Source of the DNA: a virus
IMG/VR virus record: IMGVR_UViG_3300030103_004598
Span: 1-36,137 of that record
Direction: 5' to 3' (one strand)
Length of the DNA: 36,137 nucleotides
The notes beneath the pieces are model-generated. The model was not told where the DNA came from. It was given only the letters and a program-made list of their open reading frames with translations, and made no database searches. This document shows, in pieces, positions 5,155 to 14,234 of the stretch. A program made the translations under genes and the position numbers. Numbering within the stretch: position 1 is the first letter of the stretch; each line of letters opens with the position of its first letter.

Positions 5155-6765
5155 TTATCTTGTTTTAAACACTTTATTTCGGTCTAAACCTCCACGCTTT
5201 TTATGAGAGTATTTACCTGTCCTCTTATACACAGCCGCACGGTTCTTGGATACTGTACCCATTAAGGGTTTCTCTAAAAGAACTACTGCTGCTAGCGAGT
5301 GGGCAATGACGCAATCATCGTGGTTTTTCCCAGTTGCACCCATGCGAGAACTCATGCCCGCATCTAATCTAACAAATGTTTTCATTTCTTCAAAGAGTTT
5401 TTTACTTCTAGGCTCAATTTCTCTTTCCCTCATTAAAGAATTCAACGCATCAATCATTACTGGCTTCGTTGATACTGTAGTCTTCCAGCCGAGTTTCTTG
5501 ATTCTTTGATTGTTCGCTTGATCGTATCGGACTTGTCTGTAAATATTGGGGTAATGCAAGTGTTTTTGAAGCCTATTTAACACTGAGTCTCCCATATTGT
5601 TTATTTCTGGGATAAGTAAAGCAGTATTGTACCACCTTCCCAGAGAATTAAGAATATTTGAGAACAAATCAGTATCTATGTGGGCTCTAAACTCTGCAAC
5701 TTGTACTTTAGTGGAGCGCTCATACACTGCAGCAACACTCCAATCATGCTTCTCTAAGCCTTCAGCAATGTCCGCTCCAATGACATATTGACCTCCAGCT
5801 TTAGGCTTTTGAAAGATCTTAAGCATTCCTCTGTCATTAGGGTAGAATACGCCTTTACCAGTTAAATCACCAAGCTGGAAACGATATTCTGGCTTGTTTA
5901 AGTAGTCTGCAATCATTTCTTGGTTGAATACGGTGTGCCCAGTAACAATAAATGCTTCAACATCATTACGAGGATACTCTTGCTTGAACTTTAGTAAAGC
6001 CTCCGTTCCTTGCGCTTCTGCTCTTCGGTATCGCATGTCGTACCAAGACTGGTCTCTACTGGGGTCGCCGTTCCATGAGATGAAGTTACATTTGAATCCG
6101 TTTTGACCGTCTTTACCCGCTGCCCAGGTTGCTTGAAAAAACTTGTCATAGCCGTTAGCCGTACTGATAATGATAGCGGGTCCACCTGTTTTCTCCAATG
6201 TCGGTTCTGCTGCTGTCCAGATTGTTGGCGCATCTACCATGAACGCAGCTTCATCCATGATTAACATGTTTAAAGTGTCAGAACGACCAGCTTCAGGGTT
6301 GGCAGATTCAGCCTTCATTTGTGATTCTACACCTTTAAGCTTTAAAAGCAAGCGATTTGATGTCTCTACGGGGTAAAGATTATCACGTATAATAGAAGGG
6401 AGATGATCATACATGAACTTAAGCTTGGCAAGGGCTGATATCGCTGCCTCTTCCTTCCTGGAGACAACTAGTCCCTCGAAATATTTCTGTTTCAGCATAT
6501 GCCATAAAGCAAAAGCTAAAGCAAGCCAAGTAATCCCAATTTGTCGGCTTTTAAGGGTCTCGTTAAGTTGATTCCCCATCCATATACTAATTTGATCTTT
6601 TTGTGCTGGCCATAATTTAAAAGGGATAGGTCGCCCAGCTTTTTGATCTTTTAGCATACAATAGTTTTCAATGAAAAATATACAATCGTCCATTGCCTTA
6701 ACCCAGTCGTCAGCAGCTCTTTCTAGCTGGATATCGAGCAATTCGTCTTCTTTTTGGCTACTCAT
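5155..6765 (-). CDS. terL: Terminase large subunit (packaging ATPase and nuclease)
   Basis: This 536-residue protein has the two-domain layout of the DNA-packaging motor. The ATPase half shows the terminase-type Walker A variant KSRQIGITW (residues 72-80), Walker B LIMDEAAF (168-175) and coupling motif IIISTANG (198-205). The nuclease half shows the acidic residues of an RNase H-like fold: D332 in GADIAEG, E387 in IPEIN, and D483/D484 in NHDD. Length is normal for the family. GAGGTG five bases before the ATG fixes the start. It is transcribed away from the portal gene and is on the opposite strand from the small subunit, an unusual arrangement. Confidence 0.95.
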   Translation of the reverse strand: MSSQKEDELLDIQLERAADDWVKAMDDCIFFIENYCMLKDQKAGRPIPFKLWPAQKDQISIWMGNQLNETLKSRQIGITWLALAFALWHMLKQKYFEGLVVSRKEEAAISALAKLKFMYDHLPSIIRDNLYPVETSNRLLLKLKGVESQMKAESANPEAGRSDTLNMLIMDEAAFMVDAPTIWTAAEPTLEKTGGPAIIISTANGYDKFFQATWAAGKDGQNGFKCNFISWNGDPSRDQSWYDMRYRRAEAQGTEALLKFKQEYPRNDVEAFIVTGHTVFNQEMIADYLNKPEYRFQLGDLTGKGVFYPNDRGMLKIFQKPKAGGQYVIGADIAEGLEKHDWSVAAVYERSTKVQVAEFRAHIDTDLFSNILNSLGRWYNTALLIPEINNMGDSVLNRLQKHLHYPNIYRQVRYDQANNQRIKKLGWKTTVSTKPVMIDALNSLMREREIEPRSKKLFEEMKTFVRLDAGMSSRMGATGKNHDDCVIAHSLAAVVLLEKPLMGTVSKNRAAVYKRTGKYSHKKRGGLDRNKVFKTR

Positions 6766-6790
6766 GTAACACCTCGTTTCATTTTTTTTC

Positions 6791-6818
6791 TTGACATGTT
6801 TTATATCATGGTTATATG
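6791..6818 (+). promoter_or_regulatory. Promoter of the late structural operon
   Basis: TTGACA at 6791-6796 and TATATG at 6813-6818 are separated by 16 bp in the 102-bp gap between the divergent terminase and portal genes. TGTAACAC occurs at 6765-6772 and again at 6819-6826, the second within a perfect inverted repeat TGTGT-A-ACACA (6817-6827) that overlaps the -10. These could be binding sites for a regulator controlling both directions. Confidence 0.6.
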
Positions 6819-6867
6819 TGTAACACAGTATACACTTTTAAATCAAATCAAATTTAGAGGGTAGATA

Positions 6868-8901
6868 ATGGTTGACTTAAAAATTAAGAAAAAAGCTAGG
6901 ATTGAACAAGACAATCGAGCTAAGTCTCTGTACTCCGAAAAACCGATCATCTTTCCCAGAAGAGATATTCCAGAAAAAGTGGCTGATTATGTATCAGAAT
7001 ATGAAGAATCTAAAGATTGGCAGAGAAGGAACTATGAGGAAGACTGGATTAGAAACTCAGCAGACTTCCAATCTATCCCAGGAGAAATATTTAAGCCTTG
7101 GGCTGATGCAAATGACTATTTCATGCCTTCGACAAATATTACTATTGAGAATTATGTGGCAAGATTCATGGAGTCAATCAGAGGCGCTAGAGAGTTCATT
7201 TCTTGTCGTCCAAGGGGGCGAGACGACATAGAGAGTGCAGCGATTGATGAACATCTATTACGTTACCAGTTTGAAAACGAAATGGACGGATTTAAGAACT
7301 CTGAACTAAATTTTAGAAATAAATGTATCTATGGAACTTCAATAAGCACTGTTCCTTATGTTATTGATGATAGACAAGTCAAAGTTGATGGAGTTTTCCT
7401 GTTTGATAATGAAAAAGACGCTTTTGTCATGGAAAGCGCAGAAGAGCAACCAGAAGAATCTTTAAGAGGGCCAAAAGATTTCTCTGATTTATCAGAAGAT
7501 GAAATTGATATGATTCTTGTCTCTAGCCCTTCTTTTGAAATAAGAGATTTGTTCGAGACTGTCAGAGTTAAAGATGGGCCTCAACTAGAAGTTCAGGACA
7601 TCATGAATGTTAAGATTGATCCTAATGGCGGGGATGATATCGATAAACATCAATTCACTTACATTGAAACTGTTGAAACGTTAGATACTATTAGGCGTAA
7701 AGTAGCCCAAGGGATCTATGATGAGAAGCAAGCTGATATGTTAGCTTCTACTTTATCTGATGATCAAGAGTTAGTTCCATCTGATGAGAATGGCTCCATT
7801 CGAAGACGTAATGCCGCTGAAGGGATCAGTGATGAGAACTACGGTATTAAAGGAGGAGTTAGGATTTGGATTAGATACGGTAGAGATGTTCTGCCGGATT
7901 TAGACCTAGAAGTAGAAACGATCAACATTATTGCTAATGGTAAGTATTTATTAAGAGCTCAAAAGACACCATTTGTTTATAAGGGAGTTCCTTACAGACC
8001 TATCCTTGTAGATAGATTTATCCAGATTCCACACAGATTCTACGGAATGGGTATCGCTGAAGTCTTGAAGGACCTTAACTATCTTTTAAACCATTTAGTT
8101 AACCAGGTCTTAAATCATGGGGATATCAGCAACTCTCCTACTTTAATTTATCCTCAAGATGGACAATTCGATCCAACTACAGCTATTAATGGCCCTGGTC
8201 AAACGATTGCTTCAGATAATAGCGACGGGTTTAAATTCTTAATCACCCCAGATATTAAAGCTTCTCAGGTGCAAATGATTCAGTTTGTAGAGAGCTTTCT
8301 TCAAAAGTCATTAGGGATTGCTGATTTTTCTTTGCAATCATCAGACGCTACAAAGACAGCACATGGGCTAGCAAATCAATTAAGAGAGCAGAATAGAAGA
8401 ATTGATTTCTACGCCAGCAAGTCACATGAGGATTACTACCGTAAAATGTTTGAGATCGTTTTAAAAATGGATCAAACGTTTATGGACGATAGAGAAATTC
8501 GATTAATCTCAGATAAGAGAAGCTGGGAATTTAAATGGATTGAATCTAAAAAAGTGAATCCAGAAGTTGATATTAGGATCTTTGCTGACTCTGTTACTTC
8601 AAGTAGAGAGTTCGATCAGATTAAATGGAATACATTATTGCAAGTGTCTCAACAAATTGTTGATCCAAACACGCAAGCACCTAAATATAATACGGTTAAG
8701 ATTACAGACCAATTATATAAAGCATTCGGGGAAGAGTATCCTGAAGTTTACCAGACAGAACAAACAGTGCAACAACAAGATCTACCTGGAGAAGAAGAAG
8801 GGCAAGGCGGTTCATTACAGGGAGAAACTCCTGGGATTGAAGGACCTAGTCCTACAGAGATCAATGCAGGTGGATTAGGGGATTTGGATTCACAACAATG
8901 A
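6868..8901 (+). CDS. Portal protein (P22-type)
   Basis: This 677-residue protein is similar in size and style to the P22 gp1 portal family. Its N-terminal part (SKDWQRRNYEEDWIRNSADF, then NITIENYVARFMES) and central stem/wing region (YRPILVDRFIQIPHRFYGMG, then LNYLLNHLVNQVLNHGD) resemble podovirus portals, with an acidic Q/E/G-rich C-terminal tail. The portal forms the dodecameric ring at one capsid vertex through which DNA is packaged and ejected. GAGGG lies before the ATG. It is the first gene of the late operon and couples by ATGA (8898-8901) to the next. Confidence 0.85.
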   Translation: MVDLKIKKKARIEQDNRAKSLYSEKPIIFPRRDIPEKVADYVSEYEESKDWQRRNYEEDWIRNSADFQSIPGEIFKPWADANDYFMPSTNITIENYVARFMESIRGAREFISCRPRGRDDIESAAIDEHLLRYQFENEMDGFKNSELNFRNKCIYGTSISTVPYVIDDRQVKVDGVFLFDNEKDAFVMESAEEQPEESLRGPKDFSDLSEDEIDMILVSSPSFEIRDLFETVRVKDGPQLEVQDIMNVKIDPNGGDDIDKHQFTYIETVETLDTIRRKVAQGIYDEKQADMLASTLSDDQELVPSDENGSIRRRNAAEGISDENYGIKGGVRIWIRYGRDVLPDLDLEVETINIIANGKYLLRAQKTPFVYKGVPYRPILVDRFIQIPHRFYGMGIAEVLKDLNYLLNHLVNQVLNHGDISNSPTLIYPQDGQFDPTTAINGPGQTIASDNSDGFKFLITPDIKASQVQMIQFVESFLQKSLGIADFSLQSSDATKTAHGLANQLREQNRRIDFYASKSHEDYYRKMFEIVLKMDQTFMDDREIRLISDKRSWEFKWIESKKVNPEVDIRIFADSVTSSREFDQIKWNTLLQVSQQIVDPNTQAPKYNTVKITDQLYKAFGEEYPEVYQTEQTVQQQDLPGEEEGQGGSLQGETPGIEGPSPTEINAGGLGDLDSQQ

Positions 8902-9233
8902 TTTATAATTTAAGACCACAATCGAAAGCACAACTTGAAGAATTGCAATCTTCTTTAAAGCGTCTTTCGAAAGAAAGCCTTCATTTCCTGATTAATCAAG
9001 AACTGAGAGCTAGAATTGATAGCGTTCGCAAAAGCGAATCTAATGCAGATGAGAAGATCGGAGCGATCAACCAGCTAATGGACATTACTGATTTCTTCAA
9101 TGGTTCACTTATGAATGAGTTGAACCAGATGATAGGGAAATATGATGTCCATGAAGAAAGTGACACAGCCACAAAAACGCTTGAAAAAGCAAAAAAACAA
9201 GAAGAATTCAAAGCGAGAGTTCTAAAAAAATAA
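8898..9233 (+). CDS. Hypothetical coiled-coil protein between portal and scaffold
   Basis: This 111-residue, mostly helical, charged protein starts MIYNLRPQSKAQLEELQ and ends in a Lys-rich tail. Its ATG overlaps the portal stop. Its position between portal and scaffold genes, conserved in many podoviruses, suggests a head-assembly accessory. No specific family is recognised. Confidence 0.65.
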   Translation: MIYNLRPQSKAQLEELQSSLKRLSKESLHFLINQELRARIDSVRKSESNADEKIGAINQLMDITDFFNGSLMNELNQMIGKYDVHEESDTATKTLEKAKKQEEFKARVLKK

Positions 9234-9242
9234 GGATTTAAT

Positions 9243-10082
9243 ATGTCAAATGAATCTATTTTAGCTTCTGTCGATGATGAGAACCTACTAGCTTCGCAAT
9301 CAGCGGATGAACTAGAGAAACTTATTAATCAGAAGCTACAAGAAAGCCCTCCAGAAGAAGAGGAGCCGTTACAAGTAATTGAAAGTGAACCTGAAGTAGA
9401 ACAAATCGAAGAAGTTCAAGAAGCTGAAGAAGTGGAAGAACCTCAAGAAGAAGTCGCTCAGGAAGTTGAAGAGGATGAAGAGGACGATGAGGGCGATGAA
9501 GAGCTGAGAAATGCTCCTATCCCTGATCAGAATTTTCAATCCGTTATGACTCAGAATCAACAATTGATTAATGAGTTAATCAAACGAAACAACCCTTTAC
9601 CAGAATCTACAGACATTAATCCTAGTAAGACTAACGATGAGCTGCTTGACGACTTATCCAAAAATCCTAAAGCATTTATTGAGGATATCCTTAATGAAAA
9701 ACTTCAGGGTCAAAATGCAGATATCCAAAAACTCCGCAAGGAGCAAGCTTGGAATGCTGCAATGGGTAACGAGAGGTTTGCTAAGTTAGCCCCTAAGATT
9801 AAAGCTCTGCAAGATGAGTTCCCTAATATTTCATACGGCAATGATTTGAAAACTTTAGAGGGATTTATGCTTATGGCAGAAGGAATGAAAGCTCAAGAGA
9901 ATACGGCGAAAGCTGCTAAGAAAGAAGCAAAGGCTGCTAAGAAAAAAGCGAAAGCTAAGAAAGTAGCCTCTTCTATCGCTCCTGGGTCTAAACCTGTTCC
10001 TGCTAAGAAAGCAAAAAAACCTCAAAGCATGTCATCTGCTGAACTTGAAAAGGAACTTATTAGATTAGGCGCTGGTATCTAA
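9243..10082 (+). CDS. Scaffolding protein
   Basis: This 279-residue protein has an extremely acidic N-terminal third (long Glu/Asp runs around residues 35-88), a central helical region, and a Lys/Ala-rich C-terminus (KAAKKEAKAAKKKAKAKK). Immediately upstream of the capsid gene, this is the typical profile of a phage scaffold: a helical, charged protein whose basic C-terminal end docks on the capsid protein during procapsid assembly. AAGGA precedes the ATG. Scaffolds diverge quickly, so the call rests on composition and position. Confidence 0.75.
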   Translation: MSNESILASVDDENLLASQSADELEKLINQKLQESPPEEEEPLQVIESEPEVEQIEEVQEAEEVEEPQEEVAQEVEEDEEDDEGDEELRNAPIPDQNFQSVMTQNQQLINELIKRNNPLPESTDINPSKTNDELLDDLSKNPKAFIEDILNEKLQGQNADIQKLRKEQAWNAAMGNERFAKLAPKIKALQDEFPNISYGNDLKTLEGFMLMAEGMKAQENTAKAAKKEAKAAKKKAKAKKVASSIAPGSKPVPAKKAKKPQSMSSAELEKELIRLGAGI

Positions 10083-10099
10083 TTTAAGGAATAAAGAAC

Positions 10100-11197
10100 A
10101 TGGCTGATCAAAAGACAACCGATGCTGGAGTTGCCTTTCTTTTAAAAACTTTTTACGATAAGAAGTTAATTGAAAGGCTCGAACCTCAATTGCATTTATA
10201 TCAACTAGCTCAAAAGCGCCCTATCCCTTCAGGAGCAGGTAAAACTATTGAGTTCACTAAATACAACAACATGTTGCCAATGACTGCTGACAGTAACGAG
10301 CTTAGTTCAACTCAAGTTTACGTTTCTGGTCAAACTATCAGTGCAACATTGACTACTAGGCACCAATACGTTCAGTTCTCTTCTATGTTGAAGATGACTG
10401 CAATCGATCAAAACTTGCTTGAAGCAATTAATGTTTTGGCTGATTCTGGTGCTAGATCTGTTGAATTTAAGATCAGAGAAAAACTAATCGGAATCGGATT
10501 TGCTAACAGATCTTCTGTTGCAAATGCTTCCATTAACACTTCTCACAGTAACATCAACTATCAAGGGATCATCACTGGTACTTCTGCGCAACAACACCAC
10601 AGAATTTACAGTGACTTTGCTCTTTTGAACGACAAAGCGCGACTTGGCGCATCTGCATCTATTACTGATACAGTTGCTGGTTCTGCAATGACTGTTCGAA
10701 CTGTTGGTAACGCTGTAACATACTTGGAAAACCAAGATGCTAAGCCTATGGATGGTGTCAACTTTGTAATGCTTGCTAACCCAACTACTGTTGATCAGTT
10801 GATGGTAGATCCTGCATTTAAGACTTGGAACCAATTCGGTAACGCAGACAAGATGTTCAACAACGAAGTAGGTATGATCCGTGGGGTTCGAATCCTCAAG
10901 TCTACCTTCGGTTGGAGATACGTTTATTCTGCTGCGCCTTGGTCAACTGCTTCTGGAGCTTTAAACGCTTCTCTAGTTGTTGGTAAAGATGCTTTTGCTG
11001 TTACAGAAATCAATGGCGGGAAAGGCACTAAAGGTATCGAGCTAATCGTGAAGAATTCTGGCTCTGGAAACACTGCAGACCCTGCAAACTTAATCCACAC
11101 TGCTGCGACTAAGTTAGTAATGGCTGAAGCTATCTTGAACAAGTCTTCTGCTGCTTGGATTTTAACTTCAGACAGAGCGGTTTCCTCTGGATCTTAA
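10100..11197 (+). CDS. Major capsid protein, N4-gp56 family
   Basis: This 365-residue protein has the N4-gp56-family pattern: LLKTFYDKKLIERLEPQLHL near the N-terminus, IPSGAGKTIEFTKY, then QYVQFSSMLKMTAIDQNLLEA, a VMLANPTTVDQL strand and VRILKST-FGW in the middle, and a C-terminal K-GIELIVKN segment. This HK97-fold protein builds the icosahedral shell. Codon use looks more regular and slightly richer in C-ending codons than the neighbours, as expected for a highly expressed gene. AAGGA precedes the ATG. A small GC-rich hairpin follows the stop. Confidence 0.9.
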   Translation: MADQKTTDAGVAFLLKTFYDKKLIERLEPQLHLYQLAQKRPIPSGAGKTIEFTKYNNMLPMTADSNELSSTQVYVSGQTISATLTTRHQYVQFSSMLKMTAIDQNLLEAINVLADSGARSVEFKIREKLIGIGFANRSSVANASINTSHSNINYQGIITGTSAQQHHRIYSDFALLNDKARLGASASITDTVAGSAMTVRTVGNAVTYLENQDAKPMDGVNFVMLANPTTVDQLMVDPAFKTWNQFGNADKMFNNEVGMIRGVRILKSTFGWRYVYSAAPWSTASGALNASLVVGKDAFAVTEINGGKGTKGIELIVKNSGSGNTADPANLIHTAATKLVMAEAILNKSSAAWILTSDRAVSSGS

Positions 11198-11207
11198 TTA
11201 ACCTAAT

Positions 11208-11231
11208 AGAGGGGTGGGAAACTGCCCCTCT
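11208..11231 (+). terminator. Hairpin after the capsid gene (attenuator or weak terminator)
   Basis: AGAGGGG (11208-11214) pairs with CCCCTCT (11225-11231) around a 10-nt loop. It is followed by TACTTTAAGG, not a clean U-run. It may raise capsid mRNA relative to downstream genes by partial termination or by 3'-end protection. Confidence 0.45.
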
Positions 11232-11248
11232 TACTTTAAGGAGCAAAT

Positions 11249-11560
11249 ATGCAAATTATTAGAGATGGTGTTAAGGCCCCAGTAAGACAATATCGAGGAT
11301 GTCTTTTGTTTGAATATAAAGGGCTAAGCACTCTTGATGTATATGATAAACATGAAGGCGATCAAGTAATTAAACTAATCACTAAAAACAACGGTAATAT
11401 TCAGATTTATATTACTCCAAAAGTACAATTGATTAAGGAGGTAGTACGACCTACTTCTGTAGAGATAGCTGAAGAACCAGCAAAAGTTGATGGAATAAGA
11501 CCAAGAAAACAAACACTTACTGCGAAGGATAAATTAAAATGTCGGGACGAAGCGAGCTAG
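11249..11560 (+). CDS. Hypothetical protein after the capsid gene
   Basis: This 103-residue protein starts MQIIRDGVKAPVRQYRG with predicted beta structure in its first half and a basic C-terminal tail. AAGGAGC precedes the ATG. Its 3' end overlaps the start of the next gene by 22 bases. Position suggests a head-completion or decoration role, but no motif supports this. Confidence 0.6.
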   Translation: MQIIRDGVKAPVRQYRGCLLFEYKGLSTLDVYDKHEGDQVIKLITKNNGNIQIYITPKVQLIKEVVRPTSVEIAEEPAKVDGIRPRKQTLTAKDKLKCRDEAS

Positions 11561-13173
11561 AAAGTATTGAAGAAAAAAAGATTTCATTTGTAATCCCTGT
11601 ACACGGGGAGTCTGGAATGTTCTTACCACGATGCATCCATTCTATCTTAGAACAAGATTATCCAAATAAGGATATCACAGTTGTATTTGATGGAGAAGAT
11701 CAATTCAAGGGCGCCTTAAGACAGCGTGAATTCTTTAAAGATGATGATAGAATTAAATTCTTCATTAAAAAACAAGGTGGCGCTCCTGCTGCTAGAAACT
11801 ATGGGTTAGACAACTCAGACGGATACTACGTTTGTTTCTTTGATTGCGATTCCATATTAAGAGCAGGTGCTATTAGATCCTGGGTTACAGCATTTGATGC
11901 AAACCAAGATTGTGATTTTGTCTATAATGGGTACCGATATACCATGAAAGACAAGTATCAAACAGGAGTTCTTGCAAAAGACTTCGATCCTCGTTTGTTG
12001 ACTTGCAATAATTATATTTCAACAATGAATCCTATTAAGCGTGACAAGTGCCCAAGGTGGGACGAAAGCTTAGAAGGACTTCAAGATTGGCATTTCTGGC
12101 TTCAAGCAGTTCATTTAAATGGTTCTAAAGGTGTTAAGATAGATGATAATCTAGTTGTCACTGAGCCTCCTAGTGAAGAATCACTTTCTGGAAAGACTCA
12201 CAAGAATCACTTAGAGATCTACAACAAAGTCAGAGAAAAGATTGGCATCAAGAAAAGAGAATGGGTCATAGGAACATCTGGAGCAGAGTTCCAATCCATG
12301 AGAAGAGCCCGTATCTTAGATGCAGATTATCATGATTTTGGGCTTTTAATGACTAAGCCTAATGATTACAAAGCAATTATCTCAATGGGCTTCTACGTAG
12401 AGACTCCGGCAACTCCTGGAGCTATTTTCTTTAAAGCGAATAAAGATTGCAAAAAGATTATTCACTTTATCGGAACAGATGTCTACCAACTATCTAAAGC
12501 AAGTTTTGGCGCTGTTAGACAGTTTGCAAAGAACTTACCTCCATTCGTAGATAAAATCCTATGTAATGCTCCTTGGTTGAAAGAAGAGCTAGGAGAAATG
12601 GGGTTAGATGCAGAGTTGGTTTATTGCCCACTTGAATCTGAGAAGCTACCATTTTATGAAGAACTACCAAAAGACTACACGGTCGCAGTGTACCGATCTG
12701 ATACAAACCCAATGTATCATGAATGGTTTATGATTGAAGCTGCTAAAGCTTTGCCAGACATTAAATTTAAGTTTTTTGGTGGAGAAGTTCCAAGATCATT
12801 AAATGGTGTTCCAAAGAATGTAGAGTACTTAGGGCGTGTTGCAGAAGAAGATATGCCAGAACTTATTAAGTCTACAAATTGTATCGCAAGGATATCATTG
12901 CACGATGGATTCCCCGCTTCTGTATCGGAATGGATCATTTCTGGGAGAGAAGCATTGTTTAATATTGAAGCAATGCCTGAAACTTCTTTTTGCGATATCC
13001 AACCAAGAGAAGAAACAATTATCCAAGATAAGAGAACATTCATTGAGAGCATCAGAAAAATGCAAAGGGATCCCAAAAACTTAGAGGATAGAAAGAAGTC
13101 ATCTAAGTTCTATAAAGAACTGCTATCTGTTGAAGCTTATAAAAGCAAAATGGAGAACATAATCAATGGATAA
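11539..13173 (+). CDS. Two-domain glycosyltransferase (GT2-like plus GT-B-like half)
   Basis: This 544-residue protein is a fusion. Residues about 14-230 are a GT-A family 2 domain: ISFVIPVHGE, an EQDYPN-DITVVFDG segment, GGAPAARNYGLDNSDG, and the metal/nucleotide-binding DCDS (102-105). Residues about 290-544 resemble the nucleotide-sugar-binding half of GT-B enzymes (FIGTDVYQL, KFKFFGGEV, VEYLGRVAEEDMPELI, SLHDGFPASVSEWI). It would transfer sugars to an unknown acceptor. It opens a block of glycan genes between the capsid and tail genes. Capsid or fibre glycosylation, or host surface-glycan modification, is inferred. Confidence 0.8.
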   Translation: MSGRSELESIEEKKISFVIPVHGESGMFLPRCIHSILEQDYPNKDITVVFDGEDQFKGALRQREFFKDDDRIKFFIKKQGGAPAARNYGLDNSDGYYVCFFDCDSILRAGAIRSWVTAFDANQDCDFVYNGYRYTMKDKYQTGVLAKDFDPRLLTCNNYISTMNPIKRDKCPRWDESLEGLQDWHFWLQAVHLNGSKGVKIDDNLVVTEPPSEESLSGKTHKNHLEIYNKVREKIGIKKREWVIGTSGAEFQSMRRARILDADYHDFGLLMTKPNDYKAIISMGFYVETPATPGAIFFKANKDCKKIIHFIGTDVYQLSKASFGAVRQFAKNLPPFVDKILCNAPWLKEELGEMGLDAELVYCPLESEKLPFYEELPKDYTVAVYRSDTNPMYHEWFMIEAAKALPDIKFKFFGGEVPRSLNGVPKNVEYLGRVAEEDMPELIKSTNCIARISLHDGFPASVSEWIISGREALFNIEAMPETSFCDIQPREETIIQDKRTFIESIRKMQRDPKNLEDRKKSSKFYKELLSVEAYKSKMENIING

Positions 13174-13927
13174 ACCAATCATTTCTTACGTAATACCTTG
13201 TTACAACTGCGAGACATCAATTATTGATACAGTAGAATCAATAAAGTACACTCATGAAGAAGCAATGCAAGCTAAAGAGAAGGAATCTCAATGGCCTAAC
13301 ATAGAAATTATTCTTGTCAATGATGGATCAACAGATGCAACAGGAATTATACTGGAGTACTTGAAGCAAGAGTATTCAAACGTAAGAGTGATTGATAACG
13401 GAAAAAACTTAGGCCGCGGTTGTTCTCGTAATAAGGGGAACGAAGCGGCAGAAGCTGATATTATTGCAGTTTTAGATTCGGATGATATCCATGTAGCGGA
13501 TAGAACTAATGAGATATTAAGTGTCTTTGAGGAAGAAACAAAGGCAGAGGTGTTTTACAGCAGCTTTTATATTAAGAACCTGGATACAAACGATATTGAT
13601 TTAAAGGTAGCTGGGAGAATAGACAGAGAATTCCTGCAAAAAACAGGGCAATTTAAGATAGGTCATTCAACAGTGGCTTATAAGAAAAAGACAATACAAA
13701 CATTCCCTTACAGTGAAGATAAGAACCATGATGATTGGGCTATGCTTTGGACAATGTTCTCGCATGGAGTGAAGTTCACCTACTCTGAAAAGCCACTTGT
13801 GACATATACATTCACAAACAAAGGCAGAGCTAACGAATTCATCCCGGGGAAACAAGAATCCATTTTAAGAAAAAAACAACAAATCATGGAGCCGTATTTC
13901 AAAGGAGAATCAGATGTCTCGAAATAA
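13166..13927 (+). CDS. Family 2 glycosyltransferase
   Basis: This 253-residue GT-A enzyme shows SYVIPCYNCETSI (7-19), EIILVNDGSTDATG (47-60), NLGRGCSRNKG (81-91) and the DxD-type AVLDSDD (101-107). It overlaps the end of the preceding glycosyltransferase and has GGAG upstream. The later KNHDDWAMLWTMF segment fits the acceptor/catalytic-base region of GT2 proteins. The sugar donor and acceptor cannot be told from sequence. Confidence 0.85.
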   Translation: MDKPIISYVIPCYNCETSIIDTVESIKYTHEEAMQAKEKESQWPNIEIILVNDGSTDATGIILEYLKQEYSNVRVIDNGKNLGRGCSRNKGNEAAEADIIAVLDSDDIHVADRTNEILSVFEEETKAEVFYSSFYIKNLDTNDIDLKVAGRIDREFLQKTGQFKIGHSTVAYKKKTIQTFPYSEDKNHDDWAMLWTMFSHGVKFTYSEKPLVTYTFTNKGRANEFIPGKQESILRKKQQIMEPYFKGESDVSK

Positions 13928-14234
13928 AGTTTGGACAATAAAAACAATGGCTAGCGGAGATAATACTTTACTAGCTGCTAGAGCTGGAAGAAGCGTTGAA
14001 CTGGTTCATGTCTTTATTTCAGTAAACAACCCTTGCGATATGTATTTCTTTTATGATGGGCCCAGTGGAGATGTTAAGGTTTTCCCAACACTCCATTTTA
14101 CCAGCAAAGGATCGTTCACAAGTAGGGATGGGATGAATTTAGATGTAGTGATTCCAGTAAACAAAGATTTGAAAGTAAACTTCTCTTCTGACCCTGGCAC
14201 AGAGCTTGGCTATATAGCGAGGTATGTAAACTAA
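13914..14234 (+). CDS. Small beta-rich structural protein (decoration or fibre-base type)
   Basis: This 106-residue protein has KTMASGDNTLLAARAGRSVELVHV-like opening strands and an ending LKVNFSSDPGTELGYIARYV. This resembles a widespread class of small phage beta-sandwich proteins encoded near fibre genes (pattern: SGDNTI-AA, central strands, G-I-Y-V end). The gene at 14785-15090 seems to be of the same general type. AAAGGAG precedes the ATG. It lies among glycosyltransferases, so it may be a glycosylated or glycan-associated virion component. Confidence 0.55.
   Translation: MSRNKVWTIKTMASGDNTLLAARAGRSVELVHVFISVNNPCDMYFFYDGPSGDVKVFPTLHFTSKGSFTSRDGMNLDVVIPVNKDLKVNFSSDPGTELGYIARYVN

Noticed and set aside
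6827-6845. Leftward promoter for terL at the AGTATA (complement TATACT) site
   Set aside because: The nearest -35-like TTGATT is only about 13 bp away, so spacing is wrong; terL's promoter remains unassigned.
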